Shown piece after piece: positions 28,108 through 37,060 of a stretch of DNA of 37,060 nucleotides. How positions within the stretch are numbered: position 1 is the first letter of the stretch; each line of letters starts with the position of its first letter. The DNA lies in assembly GCA_003278065.1 (NCBI GenBank), contig QCHE01000012.1, forward strand, positions 1 through 37,060, in the 5' to 3' direction. Source of the DNA: Pelagibacteraceae bacterium AG-390-O04 (lineage in GTDB: Bacteria > Pseudomonadota > Alphaproteobacteria > Pelagibacterales > Pelagibacteraceae). Under the pieces are notes generated by a model. It did not search any database and was not told the origin of the DNA. It saw nothing but the letters and a program-made list of their open reading frames with translations. The translations under genes and the position numbers were made by a program.

Positions 28108-28512
28108 ATGAATATAGATTATACAGTAACAGCTTTAATGTTTCCTGCCATTCCACTTCTAATGAGTGTTTACAGCAATAGATTTCACTCATTAAGTAAA
28201 TTAATTAGAGAATTACATGATGAACATGTTTATGAAAAACATATTCCAGCAGAATGGAAAAAACAGTTTATTAACTTAAGTGGAAGAATTACACTTTTAA
28301 GATGGACAATCATGTTTGCAGCATTTGGATTTCTATTTAATATGTTAACTGTATTTGCTCTCTATCTAGATACACTGTTTATTGCTAGAGTAATTTTTGG
28401 TTCTTGCTGTCTATCTATGATAATTTCAATTTTGTTTTTTATTAGAGAAATTCATATTTCAACAAATGCTTTGAAACTCCATATGTCAGATATGGATGTT
28501 AATGTTGATTAA
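28108..28512 (+). CDS. DUF2721-family membrane protein
   Basis: 134 residues from ATG 28108; a TTG at 28087 would add seven. Hydrophobic segments at about 5-20, 67-86 and 92-115. The S-N-R-F-H-S-L-S-K-L-I-R-E-L-H pattern after the first segment and R-I-T-L-L-R-W-T-I before the second match the DUF2721 family (about 130 residues). Function unknown. It is divergent from ubiA, and its stop overlaps the stop of the quinone-reductase gene by 4 bases. Confidence 0.85.
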   Translation: MNIDYTVTALMFPAIPLLMSVYSNRFHSLSKLIRELHDEHVYEKHIPAEWKKQFINLSGRITLLRWTIMFAAFGFLFNMLTVFALYLDTLFIARVIFGSCCLSMIISILFFIREIHISTNALKLHMSDMDVNVD

Positions 28513-29480
28513 GGAATAATAACTGCAGGTCCCAAAATTTTTCTATTTTCTAAATCTTGGTGAGCTTTAACTATTTCATTTAAAGAATATTTTTTAAAAA
28601 TATTTAATTTGAATTTTTTAGTTATAAACATTTCAAAAACTTTATTTGCTGCCTCATCCAATTCTTCTCTTGTTGTTGTATAGTGAGCAATACTAGGTCT
28701 AGTTAAATATAATCCTTTTGGCGCTAAAGATTTTCCAACATTACATGGCTCTATTGGACCAGATGCATTTCCAAAAGAAACCATCATACCTCTAACTTTT
28801 AAACATTCTATTGAAGCATCAAAAGTTTTTTTTCCTACACCATCGTAAACTACTGGGACACCAACTCCATTCGTTATTTCTTTAACTTTTTCTGCAAAGT
28901 TTTCTTTTGAATAATTGATTACATGGTCACAACCATTTGCTTTAGCTATTGAAATTTTTTCATCAGATCCAACTGTTCCAATTACAGTACAACCTAAACT
29001 TTTAGCCCACTGACAAAATATTTGTCCAACACCTCCAGCAGCTGCATGAAATAAAATAGTTTCACCTGATTTGACTGGATAAGTTTTGTGAAGAAGATAA
29101 AAAACAGTGAAACCTTTAGTCATCAAAGTCACAACATTCTCCAATTCAATTTCATTCGGAACTTTTACTAATTTTTTGGTTGGAAAAATTCGATGAGTTG
29201 CATAAGAGCCGATTGGCATTGATGCATAAGCAACTTTATCTCCAACATTAAAATCTTTTACATCTGGACCAATTTTTTCAATAATTCCCGCACCTTCAAT
29301 TCCAATATTTGATGGTAATTCAACAGGGTAGAGGCCTGATCTATGATAGGTGTCAATATAATTTAAACCAATAGCCTCATTCCTAATTAAAACTTCTCCA
29401 GATTTTGGTTCAGCCAATTTAATATCTTTTAATTCTAAAACTTCTGGTCCACCGTTTTTTGAAATTATTACTGCTTTCAT
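28509..29480 (-). CDS. Quinone oxidoreductase-like MDR-family protein
   Basis: 323 residues. GroES-like domain with L-N-Y-I-D-T-Y-H-R-S-G-L-Y at 54-66, then the NADPH-binding Rossmann fold with A-A-A-G-G-V-G-Q near 150. The zinc-binding cysteines of alcohol dehydrogenases are absent. This fits the zeta-crystallin/Qor branch, which reduces quinones by one or two electrons with NADPH. Exact substrate unknown. The start overlaps the stop of the pirin gene (ATGA), suggesting coupled translation. Confidence 0.88.
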   Translation of the reverse strand: MKAVIISKNGGPEVLELKDIKLAEPKSGEVLIRNEAIGLNYIDTYHRSGLYPVELPSNIGIEGAGIIEKIGPDVKDFNVGDKVAYASMPIGSYATHRIFPTKKLVKVPNEIELENVVTLMTKGFTVFYLLHKTYPVKSGETILFHAAAGGVGQIFCQWAKSLGCTVIGTVGSDEKISIAKANGCDHVINYSKENFAEKVKEITNGVGVPVVYDGVGKKTFDASIECLKVRGMMVSFGNASGPIEPCNVGKSLAPKGLYLTRPSIAHYTTTREELDEAANKVFEMFITKKFKLNIFKKYSLNEIVKAHQDLENRKILGPAVIIP

Positions 29481-30313
29481 TTTACAAACGTACCATTATG
29501 ATAATCTTGAACAGCTTGCAAGATTTCTGCTTTGGTATTCATTACAAAAGGCCCACCTCTTGCGATTTCTTCATTAATTGGTTTACCTGATATAATTAGA
29601 AATTTTGCGTTTGTTTTTGCTTTAATTTTTAATTCCTCACCTTTTGTGAGTAGTATTAAAGTACTATTTTTAACATTATCATGCTTTTTAGAACCAATTT
29701 CTATTTCACCATCAATTAAATAAACGAAAGTATTATGTGTAGATGGTAAATTAAAATTAAATTCTTTGTCTTTATTTAACTCAACATCAAAATATACAGG
29801 CTCAACGTTGTGTTCTTTTACAGGGCCTTCAGCTTTTTCAAATTTACCGGCTATTACTTTTACTTGCTTATTTTCATCTTGATGCACACTCATTTTATCT
29901 GCATCAATATAAATATATTCAGGTTTACTCATTTTTAGTTTGGCTGGCATATTAATCCATAACTGAAAACCATGAAGTTTACCTTCTTTCATAGCGGGCA
30001 TTTCAGAGTGAATTATACCACTTCCAGTTTTCATCCACTGAACATCTCCTGCTGTCATTCTACCTTCACTACCGGTGCTATCTTTATGTTCAAAATCACC
30101 TGCCAACATATAAGTAACTGTTTCAATTCCTCTGTGTGGATGTGGAGGAAAACCAGCAATATAATCCTCACTATTTTCTGAACCAAATTCATCTAGCATT
30201 AAAAAAGGATCAAAATAATTTGGTTCAACGCCAATACTTCTTTTTAGTTTTACTCCAGCACCGTCAGAAGCAGGGATTGGATCTATAATTTGTTTTACCT
30301 CAATATTTTTCAT
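29477..30313 (-). CDS. Pirin-family bicupin protein
   Basis: 278 residues from ATG 30313; the TTG at 30322 is less likely. N-terminal cupin metal ligands are visible as F-P-P-H-P-H-R-G-I-E (His58, His60) and S-G-I-I-H-S-E-M-P (His102, Glu104), followed by a second cupin domain from about 165. Bacterial pirins are iron proteins; some have quercetin 2,3-dioxygenase-like activity and some affect redox metabolism. Which applies here cannot be told. It is the upstream half of a translationally coupled pair with the quinone reductase. Confidence 0.9.
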   Translation of the reverse strand: MKNIEVKQIIDPIPASDGAGVKLKRSIGVEPNYFDPFLMLDEFGSENSEDYIAGFPPHPHRGIETVTYMLAGDFEHKDSTGSEGRMTAGDVQWMKTGSGIIHSEMPAMKEGKLHGFQLWINMPAKLKMSKPEYIYIDADKMSVHQDENKQVKVIAGKFEKAEGPVKEHNVEPVYFDVELNKDKEFNFNLPSTHNTFVYLIDGEIEIGSKKHDNVKNSTLILLTKGEELKIKAKTNAKFLIISGKPINEEIARGGPFVMNTKAEILQAVQDYHNGTFVK

Positions 30314-30349
30314 AGCACTCAAATAATAATTTTAATGTTTAGTTCAAGA

Positions 30350-30718
30350 TTACTTTTTATCTAGACAATAACCTTTTGCACCGTTCACTACTAGAAATAA
30401 AAAACCACCTGCTAATGCAAGATTTTTCATAAAAGCAATAAATTGCATTTGGTCTGAAAAATCTGTGTGAAAAATAATAGCTGTTGCTAGACAGAATAAA
30501 CTTAAAGCCCCAGCAGCAATTCTAGTTTGATAACCAATTATGATTAATATCGGCGCAAGTATTTCTAATATGATTGCAGGTATTAATAAAAAACCTGGAA
30601 GTCCAAAACCTTCCATCCAGCCCACTGTTCCGTCATAATTACCAATTTTACTGAAACCACTTAATAGAAAAACACCTGAAATAAAAACTCTTCCAATTAA
30701 GTCTAATATATTAGTCAT
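30350..30718 (-). CDS. DoxX-family membrane protein
   Basis: 122 residues with four membrane segments. The opening L-D-L-I-G-R-V-F-I-S-G-V-F-L-L-S-G-F-S-K-I and G-F-G-L-P-G-F-L-L-I-P-A are typical of the DoxX/YphA families, which are annotated as terminal-oxidase-associated or thiol-redox membrane proteins. Function is not established for this subgroup. It starts 3 bases after the CDGSH gene. Confidence 0.85.
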   Translation of the reverse strand: MTNILDLIGRVFISGVFLLSGFSKIGNYDGTVGWMEGFGLPGFLLIPAIILEILAPILIIIGYQTRIAAGALSLFCLATAIIFHTDFSDQMQFIAFMKNLALAGGFLFLVVNGAKGYCLDKK

Positions 30719-30721
30719 AAG

Positions 30722-30958
30722 TTATTTATTGTGTGAACCATCACAGAATGGCGGATTATTAGTTTGTTTACAAGCACAAAAAAACATTTTTTTTGTCGCT
30801 TCAGCTTTATACACAATTGGATTAAATTCTGATCCTTTGTGAGAGCTATCACAAAAAGGTTGTTTAGAACTTTTACCACAACTGCACCAATAATAAGATT
30901 TTCCTTCTTCAACATCTACTGCGATTGCTCCATCACCTGCTCTCTGTCCTTTTGTCAT
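30722..30958 (-). CDS. Tandem CDGSH iron-sulfur protein
   Basis: 78 residues with two CDGSH-type sites. Site one has Cys25, Cys27, Cys36 and His40 in C-S-C-G-K...F-C-D-S-S-H. Site two has Cys61, Cys63, Cys72 and His76 in C-A-C-K...F-C-D-G-S-H. Each 3Cys-1His set binds a redox-active 2Fe-2S cluster. Two-domain CDGSH proteins of this size are known in bacteria; their partner and function here are unknown. The neighbours (DoxX, pirin, quinone reductase) are redox-related. Confidence 0.93.
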   Translation of the reverse strand: MTKGQRAGDGAIAVDVEEGKSYYWCSCGKSSKQPFCDSSHKGSEFNPIVYKAEATKKMFFCACKQTNNPPFCDGSHNK

Positions 30959-30972
30959 GTTCCCTCTAAAAT

Positions 30973-31635
30973 TTAAATTAAGTTTATTAATTCTTTTAAA
31001 CTCTTAATTTCACTAATAGGTTTATAATCTAAATTGTCAAAGATATTATTATTTCTATTAACCCAAATAGCTTGGTAGCCATAATTTCCACCACCAGAAA
31101 CATCCCATGTATTTGCACTTAAGAAAGCAATTTCATCATTTTTTATTTTGTATTTTTTTACCGGTATGTCGTAGACCTTAGAGTCTGGTTTATAAACTCC
31201 AACTTCTTCAATAGAAAAGATATCATCGAATAAATTATTTAAATTATTACTTTTCACCAATTCCTTTAGTAGAGATGGAGTTCCATTTGAAAGAATAGCT
31301 AATTTAAATTTTTTTTCTTTTAGGGCTTTTAAAGTTTCTGGAACTTCTTTGTAGGGTGATAAGATTTTATATAAATTGAGTAATTCATTTTTCATTGAAG
31401 GGTTTATATTAAAAGCTTTCATAGATTTATCTAAGCTATCTTCAGTAACTTGCCAAAAATCTTTATGCCTTCCCATTAAACTACGTAGCCAAGTGTATTC
31501 TAACTGGGTGGTTCTCCAAAAATTTGCAAAAGGCTCCCATTTATCTCCAATTTTATCTTTGCATTTTTCAGCAGCAGAATTGACATCAAACAATGTTCCG
31601 TAAGCATCAAAAATTATTGCTTTAATATTTTTCAT
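30973..31635 (-). CDS. Haloacid dehalogenase type II
   Basis: 220 residues. HAD motif I I-I-F-D-A-Y-G-T-L-F-D-V (nucleophile Asp10), then L-R-S-L (about 50-53), motif II L-S-N-G-T-P (Ser116, Asn117), Lys149 in V-Y-K-P-D, and S-A-N-T-W-D-V-S-G-G (Ser173, Asn175, Asp178). These are the signature residues of (S)-2-haloacid dehalogenases, which hydrolyse 2-haloacids to 2-hydroxyacids. A different HAD substrate is possible. It is the first gene of the minus-strand redox run and is only 17 bases from the divergent rsmE start. Confidence 0.92.
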   Translation of the reverse strand: MKNIKAIIFDAYGTLFDVNSAAEKCKDKIGDKWEPFANFWRTTQLEYTWLRSLMGRHKDFWQVTEDSLDKSMKAFNINPSMKNELLNLYKILSPYKEVPETLKALKEKKFKLAILSNGTPSLLKELVKSNNLNNLFDDIFSIEEVGVYKPDSKVYDIPVKKYKIKNDEIAFLSANTWDVSGGGNYGYQAIWVNRNNNIFDNLDYKPISEIKSLKELINLI

Positions 31636-31652
31636 AAACTAACTTAACACAA

Positions 31653-32354
31653 ATGAGCAATATTAGATTATTTTTTTCAAACACATTATCTGCAGATATG
31701 ACCGATAGATTAGATAAGTCTCAATCACATTATTTGGTTAAAGTTATGCGTATTAAAGAAAGTGAAGTTTTTTCAATATTTAATCATAATGGAGAATGGG
31801 AAGCAAAAGTTTTGAATATATCCAAAGGTATTGTTGAATTTAAAACAATTAAACAATTGAGAAAAAAAGAAAGCTCAAAAGAATTGTGGCTAGCATTCTC
31901 TCCAATTAAATCAAACTATCAAAATTTTATGATTCAAAAAGGAACAGAATTAGGAGTAACAAAATTCTTACCCATTATTTTTGATAGAACAGTTGTGAGA
32001 AAAATTAATAACGAGCGTTTAGAAAAAATAGTTATTGAAGCAAGTGAACAATCAAATCGTCTAAATGTGCCGGAACTAGAAAAAGCTCAGAATTTAAAAA
32101 ATTTTTTAAACTCAAATTCAATGGATTTAATTTTTACTGATTTAAATTCAGATAATAAAAAAATTGATAAATCAAAGTTCACAGATAAACCTATTTGTAT
32201 TATAATAGGTCCTGAAGGTGATTTTTCAGAGGCTGAAAGAGAGCAGATTCTCTCTTTTAAAGGCGTTCAGCCTCTTAGAATTAATGAGAATATTTTAAGA
32301 TCAGAAACAGCAGTGATATCTGCTATTTCGATCATAAATTATGTGATTAATTGA
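31653..32354 (+). CDS. rsmE: 16S rRNA (uracil1498-N3)-methyltransferase
   Basis: 233 residues. N-terminal PUA-like domain with H-Y-L-V-K-V-M-R-I (27-35). The SPOUT domain has Q-K-G-T-E-L-G-V and the SAM-binding knot I-I-I-G-P-E-G-D-F-S-E-A-E and L-R-I-N-E-N-I-L-R-S-E-T-A. RsmE methylates U1498 of 16S rRNA in the assembled 30S subunit. Divergent from the dehalogenase; the oxidase operon follows after a 60-base gap. Confidence 0.95.
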   Translation: MSNIRLFFSNTLSADMTDRLDKSQSHYLVKVMRIKESEVFSIFNHNGEWEAKVLNISKGIVEFKTIKQLRKKESSKELWLAFSPIKSNYQNFMIQKGTELGVTKFLPIIFDRTVVRKINNERLEKIVIEASEQSNRLNVPELEKAQNLKNFLNSNSMDLIFTDLNSDNKKIDKSKFTDKPICIIIGPEGDFSEAEREQILSFKGVQPLRINENILRSETAVISAISIINYVIN

Positions 32355-32414
32355 TAAATTGTCGCGAAAACTAAAGTGTAATTTTTACAAAAGGGCTTTA
32401 TATAGCTATTAAAA

Positions 32415-34864
<2,450 letters not shown>

Positions 34865-34884
34865 AATAAAAGCTAAAAAAATTA

Positions 34885-35796
34885 ATGGATAATTCAAAGT
34901 TAAAAAAAAGAAGTTTATCACAGGAAGATTTATTTAATTTCTCTGAATTATTTAAATTGATGAAACCAAGAGTTATGTCTTTGGTGATTTTTACATGTGC
35001 GGTTGGTTTGTTAACTGCACCAAATCTTGTTTCAACAAAAGATGCTATAATTGGAATTTTATTAGTCTCATTAGGGGCAGGTGCGGCTGGAGCATTGAAT
35101 ATGTGGTACGAATCTGATCTTGATGCTTTGATGACTAGAACTTGTTTAAGACCTATACCAACGGGAAAGGTCAATAGAAATCAGGCTCTTATATTTGGAG
35201 TTACTCTATCAATTGTTTCAGTGATAGCATTAGATTATTTTACAAATAGAATTTCGGCAGCAATATTACTTTTAACAATTTTGTTTTATGTTTTCGTTTA
35301 TACAATCTGGCTTAAAAGAAGAACACCACAAAATATTGTTATTGGTGGAGCTGCTGGGGCATTCCCTCCTGTGATTGGATGGACAATTGCAACTGGTTCG
35401 CTTTCAATTGAACCTTTGGCTTTCTTTTTAATTATATTTTTTTGGACTCCTTCGCATTTTTGGGCTTTAAGTTTGTATAAATCTGATGATTATAAAAAAG
35501 CAAAAATACCAATGCTTCCTTTAACAAATGGAGTTGAGAGTACAAAAATAAATATATTTATTTATTCTTTGTTAATGTTACCAGTTTTAATTTTTCCATA
35601 TTTAATAAATTTTGTTGGATTAACTTTTTTAGTTCCATCATTATTATTAACATTTTATTACAATTTTTTATGCTACGAGTTATATAAATACAAAAAAAAT
35701 AAGTTTAACCCTAAAAAGGCCAAGTCTATATTTGGATATTCAATACTTTATTTATTTTTAATTTTTGTCCTTTTTCTGATAGATAAAATAATATGA
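34885..35796 (+). CDS. ctaB: Protoheme IX farnesyltransferase (heme O synthase)
   Basis: 303 residues with about eight or nine membrane segments. Prenyl-transfer motif N-M-W-Y-E-S-D-L-D-A-L-M-x-R-T (72-85), then R-P-I-P-T-G-K (89-95), and the second F-F-W-T-P-S-H-F-W-A-L-S-L. CtaB adds farnesyl to heme b, giving heme o, the precursor of heme a for subunit I. Its TGA overlaps the ATG of the small downstream gene (ATGA). Confidence 0.97.
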   Translation: MDNSKLKKRSLSQEDLFNFSELFKLMKPRVMSLVIFTCAVGLLTAPNLVSTKDAIIGILLVSLGAGAAGALNMWYESDLDALMTRTCLRPIPTGKVNRNQALIFGVTLSIVSVIALDYFTNRISAAILLLTILFYVFVYTIWLKRRTPQNIVIGGAAGAFPPVIGWTIATGSLSIEPLAFFLIIFFWTPSHFWALSLYKSDDYKKAKIPMLPLTNGVESTKINIFIYSLLMLPVLIFPYLINFVGLTFLVPSLLLTFYYNFLCYELYKYKKNKFNPKKAKSIFGYSILYLFLIFVLFLIDKII

Positions 35797-35918
35797 TAAC
35801 TCCAGATAAAAAAACAAAAAGAAAAAATATTATTACGGCACTTGCAATTATTGCTTTTATGATTTTTCTTTTCTTTTTTACTTTATATAATACAGGGGTG
35901 TTTGATAGAGCTATATGA
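35793..35918 (+). CDS. 41-residue single-span membrane protein (CoxF-like)
   Basis: A short ORF starting at 35793 inside the ctaB stop and ending inside the ctaG start, so both overlaps are ATGA. The protein is M-I-T-P-D-K-K-T-K-R-K-N, then a hydrophobic span (about 13-31), then N-T-G-V-F-D-R-A-I. Alphaproteobacterial oxidase operons carry a small ORF (CoxF) at this place between ctaB and ctaG. The double overlap argues that it is real and co-translated. Possible assembly role; not shown. Confidence 0.82.
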   Translation: MITPDKKTKRKNIITALAIIAFMIFLFFFTLYNTGVFDRAI

Positions 35919-36448
35919 TTGAAAGAAAAAAATTAACCCCAATAGTTTTGGCTGGTATTTTTGTTTTAATGCTAGGTTTGTCTTATGCAGCAGTGCCTTT
36001 GTATGATCTTTTTTGTAGAGTTACTGGCTTTGGAGGAACTACCCAAGTATCAAACAATGCACCAAAAATAGTTTTAGATAAAGTTGTTAGTGTAAGATTT
36101 GATACTAATGTGAATAACTTACCATGGGATTTTAAAGCTAAATCAAATGTTATCGATGTGAAAGTTGGTCAAGTAAACAAAATAGAGTTTGAGGTAACAA
36201 ATTACAGCGATGAACCGACAGCTGGAGTAGCAAGCTTCAATGTCTCACCTGCTAGCTTTGGTAAATATTATAGTAAACTGGGCTGTTTTTGTTTTGAAAA
36301 ACAGGAGTTAAAAGCTGGTGAAAAAGCAACTTACGTGATGACTTTTTATTTAGACCCCGAAATGGTCAATGATCCTACTGTAAAAAACTTAGAAGATGTG
36401 ACTATGTCGTATACTTTTTTCTCGACAGATTATTATAAACAATCATAA
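35915..36448 (+). CDS. ctaG: Cytochrome c oxidase assembly protein CtaG/Cox11
   Basis: 177 residues, one N-terminal membrane segment (about 8-27) followed by a periplasmic immunoglobulin-like domain. Copper-binding cysteines are present: P-L-Y-D-L-F-C with Cys34, and G-C-F-C-F with Cys124 and Cys126. Cox11 delivers copper to the CuB centre of subunit I. It begins inside the stop of the small CoxF-like ORF, so translation is coupled. Confidence 0.96.
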   Translation: MIERKKLTPIVLAGIFVLMLGLSYAAVPLYDLFCRVTGFGGTTQVSNNAPKIVLDKVVSVRFDTNVNNLPWDFKAKSNVIDVKVGQVNKIEFEVTNYSDEPTAGVASFNVSPASFGKYYSKLGCFCFEKQELKAGEKATYVMTFYLDPEMVNDPTVKNLEDVTMSYTFFSTDYYKQS

Positions 36449-36457
36449 TCCAAAAAA

Positions 36458-37060
36458 ATGTCTGCTGAAAAAAAACACGATTATCACCTTGTAGACCCAA
36501 GTCCTTGGCCAATTTATACTTCTTTCTCATGCTTAGTTTTAGCTTTGGGAGCAGTTTACTATATGCATTCAGATATATCATGGGGAATGTATTTAGGTTT
36601 AGCTCTATTAATTTATGGAGCCTACATGTGGTTTAGAGATGTTGTAATTGAAGCTGAGCATCAAGGACATCATACTCCAGTTGTACAAATACATCATCGT
36701 TATGGAATGACATTGTTTATTGCTTCAGAGGTTATGTTCTTTGTTGCATGGTTTTGGGCATATTTTGATGTAAGTTTATTTCCTAATGAGTTCGTTGGAA
36801 ATGTCTGGCCGCCAAAAGACATTGAAACATTTGATCCTTGGGATATTCCATTAATCAACACATTAATTTTATTACTATCTGGAACAACAGTTACATGGTC
36901 TCACCATGCTCTTTTAGAAGATGATAGAAAAAGTTTTATTCAGGGTTTATGGTTGACTGTTATTCTAGGGTTTTGTTTTACTCTTTTACAAATTTATGAG
37001 TATCAGCATGCATCATTTTCTTTTTCAAATCATATTTATGGTTCAGTATTTTATATGGCA
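36458..37060 (+). CDS. coxC: Cytochrome c oxidase subunit III, truncated by the window edge
   Basis: 201 codons from ATG 36458 without a stop before the edge; family length is about 270, so roughly 70 residues are missing. It begins M-S-A-E-K-K-H-D-Y-H-L-V-D-P-S-P-W-P. The family motifs A-S-E-V-M-F-F-V-A-W-F-W-A-Y-F and T-W-S-H-H-A-L-L are intact. Subunit III stabilises the oxidase and helps proton uptake. It starts 9 bases after the ctaG stop, in the same operon. Confidence 0.95.
   Translation, partial: MSAEKKHDYHLVDPSPWPIYTSFSCLVLALGAVYYMHSDISWGMYLGLALLIYGAYMWFRDVVIEAEHQGHHTPVVQIHHRYGMTLFIASEVMFFVAWFWAYFDVSLFPNEFVGNVWPPKDIETFDPWDIPLINTLILLLSGTTVTWSHHALLEDDRKSFIQGLWLTVILGFCFTLLQIYEYQHASFSFSNHIYGSVFYMA

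Noticed and set aside
32355-32414. Promoter for the oxidase operon
   Set aside because: The 60 bases before coxB contain AT-rich stretches resembling -10 boxes, but no convincing -35 partner at the right distance.

Overview
The window is very AT-rich, gene-dense bacterial DNA. Gaps between genes are usually 0-50 bases, and many starts and stops overlap (ATGA, TAATG). Gene order and families point to a streamlined marine alphaproteobacterium of the Pelagibacterales (SAR11) type. Signs of this are groES-groEL beside HAD-ribF-ileS-lspA, a ctaC-ctaD-ctaB-small ORF-ctaG-ctaE cytochrome oxidase operon, small DUF2093 and DUF2721 proteins, and lysine-rich proteins made from poly-A DNA. The taxon is inferred from content, not from a marker search.

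Layout. 1-5.6 kb: the edge of an oligopeptidase B gene (minus), a membrane J-domain protein, a GT9 glycosyltransferase (minus), an aldolase of the DapA/NanA family followed after one base by cyclopropane fatty acid synthase, then a poly-lysine/coiled-coil gene with a broken N-terminal frame, a small membrane protein and a DCC-family thiol protein. 5.6-9.8 kb: tldD-pmbA (the two TldD/TldE protease subunits), a secreted DUF6134-like protein (minus) and a YczE-like membrane protein. 9.8-13.9 kb (minus): typA, an unreported 38-residue basic ORF, and groES-groEL with a heat-shock-type promoter and a hairpin terminator. 14-20.4 kb (plus): HAD phosphatase, ribF, ileS, lspA, a DUF3035-like lipoprotein and pgi. 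20.4-28.1 kb (mostly minus): rsmD and purD, then an outer-membrane lipid block lpxL-lpxK-waaA-msbA, then ubiA. 28.1-31.6 kb: a DUF2721 membrane protein, then a minus-strand redox-flavoured run (type II haloacid dehalogenase, double-CDGSH protein, DoxX, pirin, quinone reductase). 31.65-37.06 kb (plus): rsmE, then the aa3-type cytochrome c oxidase operon, which runs off the right edge inside subunit III.

The most unusual feature is reading-frame breakage at homopolymer runs. The poly-lysine gene (A8 at 3752-3759), the DUF3035-like lipoprotein (T6 at 19014-19019), pgi (A6 at 19671-19676 and A5 at 19789-19793) and rsmD (T7 at 20600-20606) each become continuous with single-base corrections. ribF is a complete gene without any in-frame ATG, GTG or TTG start before its nucleotide-binding motif. 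Four of the five breaks fall between 19.0 and 20.6 kb in normally well-conserved genes. Sequencing or assembly indels are the simplest explanation, but slippage at A/T runs is a real alternative in such AT-rich genomes.

No tRNA, rRNA, CRISPR array, insertion sequence or phage gene was seen. No gene-free stretch exceeds 300 bases. The longest is about 120 bases, at 13842-13964, and it holds the groES promoter.
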